From: HXMU1420-13 sp024742815 | GTDB taxonomy: Bacteria; Bacteroidota; Rhodothermia; Balneolales; Balneolaceae | Reading direction: 5' to 3' | Length of the DNA stretch: 64,000 nt | NCBI GenBank assembly: GCA_024742815.1 | Contig: JANSXX010000010.1 | Location: 77,509 to 141,508 of the forward strand | Shown: one piece after another, positions 36,387-46,188 of the stretch | Numbering within the stretch: position 1 is the stretch's first letter | Layout: every line of letters starts with the position of its first letter | Notes under the pieces: generated by a model | Database searches by the model: none | What the model was told of the DNA's origin: nothing | The model's input: only the letters and a program-made list of their open reading frames with translations | Made by a program: the position numbers and the translations under genes

Positions 36387-37586
36387 TCAATTGTTCTTTT
36401 CGATTTGTTTGATGGTGGTTTCATAAAGTGCAGGGTCCCAAATCAGGCGTTGCTGGTAATCTTCCTGCATGTGATTGGAGGATAAGTGAATGAAAAAAGC
36501 AACGGGTAAGTCATCAAAAAATACAGCCTGAACGGAAGTATGTCCGTCGTAAATTGAAGTGCCAAAATCGATACCACTCAACATGCCCATTCGGTTATCA
36601 TAAATAGCTCCATAATCCGAAAACGAACGTTTAATCGGCTCAGAATCCATCGGCCATCGAAGTTTGTTTTTCACGGCTTCACTTACTTCCTCACTGATAA
36701 TTTCATTATTGATGAGTTTAGCAAGTAATCCGGTAATTTCGCGTGCTGTAGTATGTGGAAGTAACTCGAGTGCATCCCGCTCTTCAATAAACGACATAGA
36801 CAAACGCTCGTCTTCAATAAATTGCATTCGCAAAGCATTTTGCTGTTCATCATTTATGAACGTGTAGGCGGTTTCAATCATCTCCGCGAACAAGCTATCA
36901 CGATGCATGGCAGAGAAATAATCAATGTTTTCACGAGCATCTGCACTTACCGTTGGAGATACATGTGGAGCGATCACGGAATAATATCCAGAAAAAGGAA
37001 CGGGCATTTCTGTGTATTCCAAATTCAAATCTGTCATCAAATTGCGAAGATTTTGTTCACCAAGCTTAAACCAGAAATAATCGGATAAAGCCAGCGAGTT
37101 ATATTCCAACATTGCCCGCATTGCGTTGTCGTTGGTTACCGGAACTTCCTCGGCAGTAAGGTATTCCATAGCACCTTCGTGTGCATTTTGGTTGATGTGA
37201 GGCAGAAGATATTTTTCAATCTCTTGCAGGTTTACCAACGCATTAGGATCTAACAGACCTTCCGATATTTGTCGCTCATACTCGATCAGCAAGAAAATAT
37301 TCCCAATCGATCCCAACGTACTTAGCTCGTCCGGATTGTAGAAAATACCGGAATCAGGATCGTTAACATTGTAAGATACGATAGAAAAGAACTCCGGCTT
37401 TTCGCCAATAAATTCGGTGAGTGTTTTTAACGAATATGTACTTTCGATGTATTCATATCCATCACGCATTCCATCATTGTTAGCATACAATGTTTTAAAT
37501 GCAGAGTAATTTGGGATAATGACTAAGGCATACGTGGCCAAAGCTACGACCACGAACACCGCTAGAAATAGAAATGCTCTCTTCAA
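36387..37586 (-). CDS. Beta-lactamase-fold protein with degenerate active site
   Basis: A 399-residue membrane-anchored protein (N-terminal helix FLFLAVFVVVALATYALVI) related to class A serine hydrolases. The fold order is visible, but the catalytic motifs are altered. SxxK reads SIGN in STLGSIGNIFLLIEYE, so Lys is Asn. The SDN loop reads YNSLAL in MLEYNSLALSDYFW. No K-[TS]-G is seen around GMLSGIDFGTSIYDG. It probably lacks beta-lactamase or carboxypeptidase activity and may bind rather than cleave. The start is TTG at 37586. Compare the intact relative at 52616-53830. Confidence 0.7.
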   Translation of the reverse strand: MKRAFLFLAVFVVVALATYALVIIPNYSAFKTLYANNDGMRDGYEYIESTYSLKTLTEFIGEKPEFFSIVSYNVNDPDSGIFYNPDELSTLGSIGNIFLLIEYERQISEGLLDPNALVNLQEIEKYLLPHINQNAHEGAMEYLTAEEVPVTNDNAMRAMLEYNSLALSDYFWFKLGEQNLRNLMTDLNLEYTEMPVPFSGYYSVIAPHVSPTVSADARENIDYFSAMHRDSLFAEMIETAYTFINDEQQNALRMQFIEDERLSMSFIEERDALELLPHTTAREITGLLAKLINNEIISEEVSEAVKNKLRWPMDSEPIKRSFSDYGAIYDNRMGMLSGIDFGTSIYDGHTSVQAVFFDDLPVAFFIHLSSNHMQEDYQQRLIWDPALYETTIKQIEKNN

Positions 37587-37702
37587 AAATCTCGTGTTTT
37601 AGAATAATTCAAAGACTTTAAAGATACGCAAACCAATATTCAATTATGAGCATTCATCTCATAAAGTATCGGAAATTACAGATGCGTTGGGTGTAAATAT
37701 TT

Positions 37703-38938
37703 CTAGCTAACAGCCTGCATTATAATTCCGCATAACCATGCTCCAAAGGTGCCTACACCATAACCCAGTACAGCAAGTAGCACACCTACAGGAGCTAGTG
37801 ATGGCGAAAAGGCTGAAGCTACAATTGGTGCAGATGCAGCTCCACCAACATTAGCTTGCGATCCAACCGCGGTAAAGAAAAACGGCGCCTTAATAAGGTA
37901 TCCAACGGTTAGAAGTACAATAACGTGAATGATAATCCAGATAAAACCAATGATAAAAAAGCCGGGAACTTCGGTAAAAGCACCAAGATCCATTTTCATT
38001 CCGATGGTCATTACCAAAATGTAAAGAAACAGACTTCCCATCTTCGAAGCACCTGCGCCCTCAAGCTCCCGTTGCTTGGTGAAACTCATTGCAAAACCAC
38101 CTAATGTTGTGGTCACAACAATCCAGAAAAACGACGAGTTAAAACTGAGTCGGCTTAAAAGCTCAGAATTATCGTTAACCCACGGAGCTACTAAATCTCC
38201 AATAACATGACCTAAAGCGGTGATCCCAAAAGCTATCGCACCCATTTTTACAAAATCTACCAGTGTAGGAACTTTGGCAATACTCGCCTGATAGTCGGCT
38301 ACACTCTTTTTTAATCGTTCGATGGCAGATGAATCCGCTTTAAACCATTTATCGATAGTTCCACTCATTCCGGCGCCATAAAGAATAAAAGCCATCCAGA
38401 TGTTGGCAACTATAATATCGACGGTAATCATAGCACTGAATAGAGTGTCACTCGGCTGAAATACCTCGTACATCGCCGTTTGGTTCGCACCTCCACCGAT
38501 CCAGCTTCCGGCCACGGTTGAAAGTCCACGCCATACTTCTTCGGGACCTGCACCTGCTGTAATTTCCGGATTGATAGCACCAACAATCATTAATGCAATC
38601 GGTCCACCTATGATGATTCCAGTTGTTCCGGCAAAGAACATGGCTACGGCTTTCCATCCAAGATTCATGATTGCCTTTAAATCAATACTTAGTGTTAGCA
38701 GCACCAAACTTGCGGGCAGTAAATATCGCGAAGCCATGTAATACAAATTCGATTCATTCGGATCAATTACCCCCAATGATGTAAACACTGATGGAATAAA
38801 ATAACACAACAGTAAAGACGGCACGAACCGATAAAACTTCTTTAAACCGGGCTTAGAACTGTGAGAGGTGACAAAAATGGTAGCCAAAATGGCCATCAGA
38901 AGTCCGAATACAACAGCATCGTTAGTGATTAATGGCAT
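37703..38938 (-). CDS. DUF819-family membrane carrier
   Basis: A 411-residue polytopic protein with about ten to eleven hydrophobic helices. DUF819 marks include VAGSWIGGGANQTAMYEVF, MASRYLLPASLVLLTLSIDLKAIM and the C-terminal FFTAVGSQANVGGAASAPIVASAF, a glycine/asparagine-rich re-entrant-like repeat reminiscent of other bacterial carriers. The substrate is unknown. ATG 38938 is taken rather than TTG 38944. Confidence 0.85.
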   Translation of the reverse strand: MPLITNDAVVFGLLMAILATIFVTSHSSKPGLKKFYRFVPSLLLCYFIPSVFTSLGVIDPNESNLYYMASRYLLPASLVLLTLSIDLKAIMNLGWKAVAMFFAGTTGIIIGGPIALMIVGAINPEITAGAGPEEVWRGLSTVAGSWIGGGANQTAMYEVFQPSDTLFSAMITVDIIVANIWMAFILYGAGMSGTIDKWFKADSSAIERLKKSVADYQASIAKVPTLVDFVKMGAIAFGITALGHVIGDLVAPWVNDNSELLSRLSFNSSFFWIVVTTTLGGFAMSFTKQRELEGAGASKMGSLFLYILVMTIGMKMDLGAFTEVPGFFIIGFIWIIIHVIVLLTVGYLIKAPFFFTAVGSQANVGGAASAPIVASAFSPSLAPVGVLLAVLGYGVGTFGAWLCGIIMQAVS

Positions 38939-39063
38939 GATCAATGATTAGATTATGAATTGCCGTTGAGGATAAGGAGAAGGGAGGAAAGGAACAAAGG
39001 CATTGAATAATCATGAACCAACAAGAAACTAACAATGCGCAACTGAAAGCACAGCCTTACTAT

Positions 39064-39113
39064 AACTTTGCAACTCTGGCACTTTGTAACTCTGGCACTT
39101 TGGCACTTTGTAA
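39064..39113. repeat. Short imperfect tandem repeat
   Basis: In the 180-base gap between the DUF819 gene and the esterase, units of CTTTG(C/T)AACTCTGGCA recur (39066-39100), followed by shortened CTTTGGCA copies. The unit is about 16 bases. The rest of the gap (38939-39060) shows nothing I can assign. Confidence 0.6.
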
Positions 39114-39118
39114 GTCTT

Positions 39119-40321
39119 CTACTCCCCAAAAAATTGAATCAGAATATCATCAAGTTGAGTTCGCCAAGCACCCCAAGAATGACCTTCATTAACTTCCAGA
39201 TAAGTGAATTCAAGGTTCTTTTCTTCAAAGATGGTTTTCATCGTTCGGGCATCAATCGTATTGTCGCCGATTGTACCAACGCTCATATAAATGTTTATTT
39301 CGTCTACTTCTGTTTGCTTTACGAGTTCATATATCTCTTCCCGGTACCAAAATGCTGGTGCCTGAATGGCAACGTTGCCAAAAATATCAGGACGAGAAAA
39401 AGCGAAATAGGTAGCGTTTAGCCCACCGAGTGAAGTTCCCAATATTGCACGGTCTTGTTTTTTCGATGAGACTTTGTATTCACTTTCGATGGTTGGGATA
39501 AGTTCATCAACAAAAAAGTTCAGGTAATCTTCGTTGTTACCCATCTCATCCATACGTCGGTTAATATCAGGATTCGAAGGATCGAGTGGATTTACAAAAA
39601 CAGCCATTACAGGTTCAATAAGCTCTTTATCGATCAAATTATCCAACACAATTACCGTCGAACCTAGATTATCATCGCTGTATTCTTGTCCATCAGTCAC
39701 ATAAATAACGGGCAATTCGTCGGTGTTTTCATATCCATTTGGGATGTACACCTGATAACTTACAGTATAGCCTAACTGCTGACTTTCTAACATCTGAGTC
39801 TCCCATAATAACCCCTTGTTAGTTTCCGGCGATCGAAATGTTATAGGCTCCGGTTTCCAATCCGGCATTCGAAGTTCAGAATTTGGTCCGAACCCGCTCC
39901 ACTGTTGATGAGGGTTTGCAGGATCAAGTATCCAATCAGATTCGTTGAGAGTGATCTTATAATCTAGCCGTGCATCGGATGGGAATTCGGTAGTTGCTAC
40001 CCATAAATCTGTGTTTCCAATTTGTTCTCCGGTTATTTGTACCGATTTATTGCCTCCCCAGGAATTGAAATCGCCATTCCAGCTAACGGTTTCTGCATCA
40101 CCTTTGTAGAGAAAAATTACCGTGGAATCGCTGGTATAAGGAATCTGATCAAGTGAAGCCAGTTCTTGCCAGAGTTCATCAGCTTTTTGTTGTGCCTGTG
40201 CATCATCAGTGATTTGTTCGATGTCATTTATTCGTTGCTGAACTTCATTGGAAGAGTTCAGGTTATCTCCCGAGCAACTGATCAAAGCAATAGAAAAAAG
40301 AAAAACACAGAATAAACGCAT
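39119..40321 (-). CDS. Enterochelin esterase-like lipoprotein hydrolase
   Basis: A 400-residue alpha/beta hydrolase of the esterase D / Fes type. It has a lipobox (SIALISC), an N-terminal beta-sandwich (E-set/CBM48-like; VSWNGDFNSWGG about residue 80), and the C-terminal hydrolase with YQVYIPNGYENTDELPVIYVTDGQ. The nucleophile Ser is in ILGTSLGGLNATYFAF, and the His is in EGHSWGAWR near the end. Iron-siderophore or feruloyl/acetyl-sugar esters are possible substrates. The start is placed at ATG 40321 so that the lipoprotein signal is N-terminal; an in-frame ATG lies at 40360. Confidence 0.85.
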   Translation of the reverse strand: MRLFCVFLFSIALISCSGDNLNSSNEVQQRINDIEQITDDAQAQQKADELWQELASLDQIPYTSDSTVIFLYKGDAETVSWNGDFNSWGGNKSVQITGEQIGNTDLWVATTEFPSDARLDYKITLNESDWILDPANPHQQWSGFGPNSELRMPDWKPEPITFRSPETNKGLLWETQMLESQQLGYTVSYQVYIPNGYENTDELPVIYVTDGQEYSDDNLGSTVIVLDNLIDKELIEPVMAVFVNPLDPSNPDINRRMDEMGNNEDYLNFFVDELIPTIESEYKVSSKKQDRAILGTSLGGLNATYFAFSRPDIFGNVAIQAPAFWYREEIYELVKQTEVDEINIYMSVGTIGDNTIDARTMKTIFEEKNLEFTYLEVNEGHSWGAWRTQLDDILIQFFGE

Positions 40322-40427
40322 GGATAAAAGTGATTGAATGTTGGCAAACTGATACTTCAAAAATACATAATGGATTCATCTAAACTCTCATTATTTTGTG
40401 TGTTCATCACAATTTCACTCATTCTAT

Positions 40428-41753
40428 ATGATCGTTTCTAAATTTGGCGGAACCAGTGTTGGTACGTATGAAGCTATGGTTCACAGTGCAGGTATTGTAG
40501 CCGACAATCCCGAGCGCAGACTGATTGTGATTAGTGCAACCGTAGGAACCACGAATGATTTAGTTGCACTTGAAAGTCCGAATCTGACCTCAACCGAGCG
40601 CGAACAACTGATTCATGACATCGAAAATCGGCATTTAACGATTATCTCTAATCTTGAGAATCGAAAAATTCTGATTTCAACGCTACAACGGCAGTTATCA
40701 GAATTACGGGCTCATCTCGAGCAATTTGGTAGAGATAAACGGTGGAAAGACAAATTATACGCTTTTGGCGAGCTGATAAGTACCCGAATTTTTACCGAAG
40801 TATTGCGGCAACATAGCGTTGATGCAGAATGGCTGGATGCGAGAAAAATTATCAAAACCGATTCGACTTTTGGAAACGCTGCTCCCGACCTGATGATGAT
40901 TAAAAAGAAAGCAGATCAGTTTTTAACCACCGACAAGGTTTTTTTAACGCAGGGATTTATTGGATCTGATATTTTTGGTAGTACCACTACGCTTGGACGT
41001 GGAGGCAGTGATTACTCGGCAGCCCTTTTTGCAGAAGCAGTAAAAGCAGACCAACTAGAAATATGGACCGATGTAGCCGGGGTATACTCAACAGATCCGC
41101 GTTTAGTTAGAGAGGCAAAGCCCATTTCAGAAATTAGCTTCGACGAAGCGGCTGAGTTATCAGTATTTGGTGGGAAAGTACTTCATCCTGCCACTTTAAA
41201 ACCTGCTATGCGATCTGCGATTAAAGTTCGGGTGGCAGATAGTAAACGCCCTGAAATTCCAGGAACTTTTATCGTAACTAACACCGAAAAAGAACCGGTT
41301 GTAAGAGCTATTTCGTTGCGGAAAGATCAGACGTTATTAACAGTAAGAAGCTTGGCAATGCTTCATCAGCATGGATTTTTAGCGAAATTGTTTAGTGTGT
41401 TGGCAGAGAATAAAATCTCGGTCGATCTGGTAACAACTTCCGAAGTGAGTGTATCGCTTACGCTCGATACTGCGATGAAAGCTTCAAATAAGGTTGAGTT
41501 AACAGAAAAAGTTTTCCGGCAGCTTAATGAGTTTTGTGATGTGGAAGTGGAAAAAAACCTCTCACTCATCGCCCTAATTGGAAACCGCCTGAATGTGACC
41601 TCGGGAATAAGTGGACAGCTATTCAGTTTGCTTAAAGAGTTTAATATTCGATTGGTATGTCATGGAGCCTCTGCGCATAATCTGTGTTTTTTAGTGGATG
41701 AAAATAAGGCGGAAGAAATTGTTCAAATCATCCATAAAAAGTTTATTGAATAG
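40428..41753 (+). CDS. lysC: Aspartate kinase
   Basis: Phosphorylates aspartate, opening the pathway to lysine, threonine and methionine. It has 441 residues from ATG 40428, which puts MIVSKFGGTSVGTYEAM at the N-terminus as in the family; a GTG at 40398 would add ten residues. The kinase core includes GRGGSDYSAALFAEAVKADQ and WTDVAGVYSTDPRLV. Two C-terminal ACT-like domains follow (about 300-441), with VDLVTTSEVSVSLTL. There is no fused homoserine dehydrogenase. It precedes dapB by 71 bases. Confidence 0.93.
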   Translation: MIVSKFGGTSVGTYEAMVHSAGIVADNPERRLIVISATVGTTNDLVALESPNLTSTEREQLIHDIENRHLTIISNLENRKILISTLQRQLSELRAHLEQFGRDKRWKDKLYAFGELISTRIFTEVLRQHSVDAEWLDARKIIKTDSTFGNAAPDLMMIKKKADQFLTTDKVFLTQGFIGSDIFGSTTTLGRGGSDYSAALFAEAVKADQLEIWTDVAGVYSTDPRLVREAKPISEISFDEAAELSVFGGKVLHPATLKPAMRSAIKVRVADSKRPEIPGTFIVTNTEKEPVVRAISLRKDQTLLTVRSLAMLHQHGFLAKLFSVLAENKISVDLVTTSEVSVSLTLDTAMKASNKVELTEKVFRQLNEFCDVEVEKNLSLIALIGNRLNVTSGISGQLFSLLKEFNIRLVCHGASAHNLCFLVDENKAEEIVQIIHKKFIE

Positions 41754-41824
41754 TGAAAGTGAACCCAACACTCGTGCTCATCCCTCATCCCACAAACCTT
41801 ATACCCCATACCTAATCCTAGCTC

Positions 41825-42499
41825 ATGAAAATATCTGTAATTGGTACCGGTAAAACAGGAAGCAAAGTAATTGAAATGCTCGAGGATCGGTTACTCCATT
41901 CCTTCAATGAATCCAATCCTCCTACCAAAGAACAACTAGCTGAGGCGGATGCAGTAATTATTTTTGTTCCGAGTGATGCAGTGAATGATATTTTAGAAAC
42001 TGTGTTAGCTTCCGGAACTCCTGCCGCCTGGGGTAGTACCGGTTTCGAATGGCCGGAAGATCTTGATCGAAAAGTTCAGGCATTACGAACTAAATGGGTG
42101 CTGGCTACAAACTTTAGTCTGGGGATGAATCTCATTCGTAAAGCCATCAAAAGTATGAGTGCCGGCGCGGGTGTGTTAAAAGATCCGGCATTTCATATTC
42201 ATGAAGTCCATCACATCCACAAAAAAGATGCACCCAGCGGTACTGCGATATCATGGAAAGAATGGCTTGATCAACCCGTAAACGTAACTTCTGAACGAGA
42301 GGGAGATGTAAATGGAATTCACGAGCTAACCATAAAAACGGCCACCGAGGAAATCACTCTAAAACATGATGCGCTTGATCGATCGATCTTTGCAGAAGGA
42401 GCTATTTGGGCAGCAGAACAATTAGTTCACAATGAGCATATAAGCGAAGGAGTTCATACCTTTGGTGAACTTTTTGATCGCGTAACTCAAACTAAATGA
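41825..42499 (+). CDS. dapB: 4-hydroxy-tetrahydrodipicolinate reductase
   Basis: NAD(P)H reductase of the lysine/DAP pathway. It has 224 residues, shorter than the 240-270 of E. coli-type enzymes. The N-terminal Rossmann motif is VIGTGKTGSKVIEML. The catalytic segment is EVHHIHKKDAPSGTAISWKE (residues about 122-141), with the expected HH-x-x-K-x-DAPSGT pattern. The four-base overlap with dapA confirms an operon. Confidence 0.93.
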   Translation: MKISVIGTGKTGSKVIEMLEDRLLHSFNESNPPTKEQLAEADAVIIFVPSDAVNDILETVLASGTPAAWGSTGFEWPEDLDRKVQALRTKWVLATNFSLGMNLIRKAIKSMSAGAGVLKDPAFHIHEVHHIHKKDAPSGTAISWKEWLDQPVNVTSEREGDVNGIHELTIKTATEEITLKHDALDRSIFAEGAIWAAEQLVHNEHISEGVHTFGELFDRVTQTK

Positions 42500-43392
42500 T
42501 GTCACCACAATTTCCTTTATGGACCGCCATAGTTACCCCAATGAACGATTTTGCCGAGATCGATTACGATAGTCTGGAGTCGGTTATCAGAGAACAAGAA
42601 GTAGCCGGAAACGGAATTCTTATCTTGGGAAGTACCGGTGAGGGATTAAACCTCAATCTGGAGGAAAAACAGGAAATAGTAAAATTTACAAAAGCATTAA
42701 ATCCTGTTGTACCGGTGATGGTTGGAATAGGAGGATTCAATCTTGAGGCTCAAATTGAGTTTATCAAATTTTGTGATGATCAAAAAGTAGATTCGTTTTT
42801 ACTCGTTCAACCCATTTACGCCAAACCTGGAAAAATCGGACAGTACACATGGTTTAAGTCGTTGATGAGTGAGACAAAAACACCATGTATGATTTATAAT
42901 GTACCGTCAAGAGCGGGCCGAAAAATGGATCCCGAAGTTCCGGCTATGTTGTTTAATGAATTCGATCATTACATGGGTTTGAAAGAGGCGAGTGGAAGCA
43001 TCGCAGATTTTACGGCTTTTAGAGATGCAGCTCCCGAAGCTCCACTCTACTGTGGCGATGATAATTTAATAAAAGAGTTCGTTCAGCTTGGTGCTGTGGG
43101 ACATGTTTCGGTTGCTTCAAATGCATGGCCAAAGCAAACAAAAACGTATTTCGAACTTACTGTAAAAGGGGAGATTACAAAACTTTTTGAAGAATGGGTG
43201 GCCTGTGCCGACTTACTGTTCGATGCTCCAAGTCCGACACCGGTAAAAGCTCTGTTGTTTCACAAAGGATGGATTAACACCGATCAAGTTCGATTGCCTT
43301 TAATGCGAGAAGATTTATCTAGTGAGACAGAAGAAGCACTAATTGAAGCCGATCGAAAGATAAATCGATGGTTTAAGATGACGACCGGTTAG
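42496..43392 (+). CDS. dapA: 4-hydroxy-tetrahydrodipicolinate synthase
   Basis: Condenses pyruvate with aspartate semialdehyde, 298 residues. The TIM-barrel marks are ILGSTGEGLNLNLEEKQEIV, the catalytic Tyr in MIYNVPSRAGRKM and the Schiff-base Lys in MGLKEASGSIADF. Third gene of lysC-dapB-dapA. It overlaps the convergent small membrane protein gene by 20 bases. Confidence 0.94.
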   Translation: MMSPQFPLWTAIVTPMNDFAEIDYDSLESVIREQEVAGNGILILGSTGEGLNLNLEEKQEIVKFTKALNPVVPVMVGIGGFNLEAQIEFIKFCDDQKVDSFLLVQPIYAKPGKIGQYTWFKSLMSETKTPCMIYNVPSRAGRKMDPEVPAMLFNEFDHYMGLKEASGSIADFTAFRDAAPEAPLYCGDDNLIKEFVQLGAVGHVSVASNAWPKQTKTYFELTVKGEITKLFEEWVACADLLFDAPSPTPVKALLFHKGWINTDQVRLPLMREDLSSETEEALIEADRKINRWFKMTTG

Positions 43393-43579
43393 AATTCAGT
43401 ACCTTTTTGGTGTTAAGTCCAATTTCTTCTTCTACAACCATTAAGGTTGTACCAATACTAACACCTAATCCAATACCTAAACTTATCCAGAGTGCGGGTT
43501 GCATGGTAATAAACCCGATAACGAGTCCTGTAAAAAAGCCTATCAGCAGTGAGTGGAGTACATGTTTTTCAGCTTTCAT
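43373..43579 (-). CDS. Small glycine-rich membrane protein
   Basis: A 68-residue protein with two hydrophobic helices (VLHSLLIGFFTGLVIGFITM and ALWISLGIGLGVSIGTTLMV) and a polar C-terminal tail. The ALWISLGIGLGVSIG core parallels GIWIALGVVLGVLIE at 6919 and GLWLALGVVFGAGFE at 7967, making it the third member of the group. Function unknown. Confidence 0.65.
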   Translation of the reverse strand: MKAEKHVLHSLLIGFFTGLVIGFITMQPALWISLGIGLGVSIGTTLMVVEEEIGLNTKKVLNSNRSSS

Positions 43580-43727
43580 TGAATTGTGTGCTATTGAGTT
43601 GAAGTGTTGAAGCTGCGATTATTACGGCAATACAAACCCGAAGTTCCTTTAGTTCATTTTTTTTTAAAACTTAATGTGGCGATGCAATTACATGATTATT
43701 ATGTTCGCAAACACAGCATAGAATCTA

Positions 43728-45110
43728 ATGAACAATATGAACCGCAGAGAATTTGCTAAAAAAGTTGGTCTAGCTTCGGGCGTACTTGGCTTCGGGGTAG
43801 GACAAAAAGTAAAAGCTTCATCAACAAAAAAGTCCATTCATCCTGAAATCACTATTACTCCGGAATTATCAGCTCGGATGTATGATAAAGCACTTTCGAT
43901 CACTAAATCGAAGGTGAGAGGAGGAGAATCCGAACCGTTTTTCAAAGAACCATTTATCGATGCCGCATTTTCTGAAAACATTTTCTTGTGGGATACTGCT
44001 TTTATGTGCTGTTTTGCGAAGTATCATATGGATGAACTTCCGGTATATCAGGCTTTGGATAACTTTTATGGTAGGATGGAAGAGGATGGATTTATTTGCA
44101 GAGAATATCGTGCGAATGGTGAGCCGCTTTGGCCAAAAGATCATCCGGTAAGTATAAACCCGCCGCTACTAGCTTGGGCCGAAATCGAAATATTTGGCGT
44201 AAATAATAATAAAGAACGCATCAAAGAAGTATATCCCATCCTCAAAAAGAATTTCGAATTCCATGTTGAGCGTTATCAGGGAGAGGAAGGTTTATTTTGG
44301 GGCGATACCTTAGGTATGGGAATGGATAACATTCCGCGATCTCCACGAAATTGGGTACCGGAGCGCGGTAATGGAATGACTCATCACGAACTTGGTGCAA
44401 AATTAGACGGTATGATCGGGGCATCACCTCAAGAAAAATTAGAAGTGTTTATCACCGAATATGTTGATACGAAACAAGGCGTTTGGAACAGCCAGGGAAG
44501 GTTGGTCGATTTCACCGCACAAATGGCAATGTTTTCACTGCAACTCAAAGAAATGGCAGCCATAGCCGGTAAACTTGAGGACATTCCGCAGTATGATGCA
44601 TTTCATAATCGTGTAAAATTAGCGATCAACGATTTATGCTGGAATGAGGAAGACGCATTTTACTACGATTTGGGATATGGTGAACAGATTGTACGGCGAC
44701 ATATTGGAATGTACTGGACTTTGATGGGTGATCTTGTACCTGAAAACAGGCTCCAGGCTTTTCTGGCTCATCTTACCGATCCTGATGAATTTTATCGCTT
44801 AACACCGCTTCCTGCACTTTCAGCTGCCGATCCTGATTATATTGGATTTGGTGATTATTGGTTAGGTGGAGTGTGGGCTCCAACTGTCTACATGACTTTA
44901 CGAGGCTTAACCAATGTTGGTGAAGAAGATTTAGCCAGAATGTTAGCCGCAAAAATCTACGAGAATGTGGCCATTGTATTCGAAGCAACAGATACATTCT
45001 GGGAAAATTATGCTCCCGATCTGATCAGTTATGGGATGCCATCAAAGAAAGATTTTTGCGGATGGACGGCACTAATTCCTATTTCTATCTACCGCGAATA
45101 CATCATGTGA
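43728..45110 (+). CDS. Six-hairpin glycosidase-like protein with Tat signal
   Basis: A 460-residue protein. The N-terminus has a twin-arginine signal (NRREFAKKVGLASGVLGFGVG), so export in folded form is expected. The body resembles GH37/GH63-type (alpha/alpha)6 barrels: ENIFLWDTAFMCCFAKY (about residues 88-104), EWVEF-type segments around FWGDTLGMGMDN, LNDLCW-like NDLCWNEEDAFYYD, and the C-terminal GYWLGG-like DYWLGGVWAPTVYMTLRGL. It is probably a glucosidase or related hydrolase; the catalytic pair is not assigned with confidence. ATG 43737 is an equally good start. Confidence 0.8.
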   Translation: MNNMNRREFAKKVGLASGVLGFGVGQKVKASSTKKSIHPEITITPELSARMYDKALSITKSKVRGGESEPFFKEPFIDAAFSENIFLWDTAFMCCFAKYHMDELPVYQALDNFYGRMEEDGFICREYRANGEPLWPKDHPVSINPPLLAWAEIEIFGVNNNKERIKEVYPILKKNFEFHVERYQGEEGLFWGDTLGMGMDNIPRSPRNWVPERGNGMTHHELGAKLDGMIGASPQEKLEVFITEYVDTKQGVWNSQGRLVDFTAQMAMFSLQLKEMAAIAGKLEDIPQYDAFHNRVKLAINDLCWNEEDAFYYDLGYGEQIVRRHIGMYWTLMGDLVPENRLQAFLAHLTDPDEFYRLTPLPALSAADPDYIGFGDYWLGGVWAPTVYMTLRGLTNVGEEDLARMLAAKIYENVAIVFEATDTFWENYAPDLISYGMPSKKDFCGWTALIPISIYREYIM

Positions 45111-45143
45111 TAGAAACACACCTCATTCCTCAACCCTCAAAAC

Positions 45144-45992
45144 TCAACCCTTTTGATAATACCGAACCCAATCAACATGCATTTGAGCGGGAAACGGCGT
45201 AGTGTCGTCAGGTCGACCCGCCCATGTTCCGCCAACCGCAATATTTAGCAGGATGAAGAAATCTTTCCGAAATTCGGAGTAGACTTCGTCGGTTATAGAA
45301 ACGGAAGCAAATTGATTTCCATCAACAAACCATTTTAGAGAGTCAGCGCTCCATTCCAGCTCGAAAATGTGAAAATCATCCGAAAAATCTCCTTCTGGAA
45401 GACTGTAAGGGACGGCTCCCATCATGGTATGTTGCTCATTTTCATCGGCGTAATGAATGTTCGCCTCAATCACTGCCGGATCTTTGGATCCGTATAATTC
45501 AAGTATGTCAATTTCACCGGATTGAGGCCAAGGTGTATCACCACCATTCTCGTTTATATTGGTTCCAAGCATCCAAAATGCCGGCCAAATTCCTTCTCCT
45601 TTCGGTAATTTGATGCGAGCTGCAATTTTCCCGTATTTAAAACTTTGTTTGCCTGCTGTATTTAATCGCGCCGAAGTGTATTGATCCACTCCATGCTCAT
45701 CAGATTCATGAATCGCATTCAAAATTAGAATTCCATCTTCAACATATGCGTTTTTTTCGCTGTCGGTATATCGTTGCCATTCATCATTAAACCGTCCTGC
45801 TCGAACAATTTGGCGGTTCCAATATTCGGGATTAAGCATTTCTCCATCAAATTCATCGGCCCAAACCAAGTTCCATTCTGATTGTTCTTCTGAGCTCTTT
45901 TCGGATTTCATATTCGACTCATTGTTTGTACAGGCATTGGAAAAAATTCCTGCAACTACGATGAGAAGTACAATTCGAAGATGTGGGATCAT
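45144..45992 (-). CDS. GH16 beta-glucanase (laminarinase-like) lipoprotein
   Basis: A 282-residue lipoprotein (GIFSNAC lipobox) with one GH16 domain (about residues 40-282). The catalytic motif SGEIDILELYG carries the E-x-D-x-x-E arrangement. Supporting motifs are WADEFDGEMLNPEYWN, GEGIWPAFWMLG, and the closing FFILLNIAVGGTWAG...MHVDWVRYYQ. The substrate is most likely laminarin or another beta-1,3-glucan, fitting a marine heterotroph. Its TGA lies in a C-rich repeat-like tract (45117-45154). Confidence 0.93.
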   Translation of the reverse strand: MIPHLRIVLLIVVAGIFSNACTNNESNMKSEKSSEEQSEWNLVWADEFDGEMLNPEYWNRQIVRAGRFNDEWQRYTDSEKNAYVEDGILILNAIHESDEHGVDQYTSARLNTAGKQSFKYGKIAARIKLPKGEGIWPAFWMLGTNINENGGDTPWPQSGEIDILELYGSKDPAVIEANIHYADENEQHTMMGAVPYSLPEGDFSDDFHIFELEWSADSLKWFVDGNQFASVSITDEVYSEFRKDFFILLNIAVGGTWAGRPDDTTPFPAQMHVDWVRYYQKG

Positions 45993-46188
45993 TTTTGCCG
46001 TTTGTTTTAAATTAATGCAGTCAATAGTAGCATTGATTTTTTAGAAGGGCAACGACAAGATAGAGTCATATTAATACAATGATTTTGGATTGTGATTGAG
46101 ATTGGTGAACGGCAAGAGTTATCTTATCAGTTGAAACAACTAAAGGCAGTTTTTCTGTCGGTAAATAAAATGTTTATCACTCACTAAC

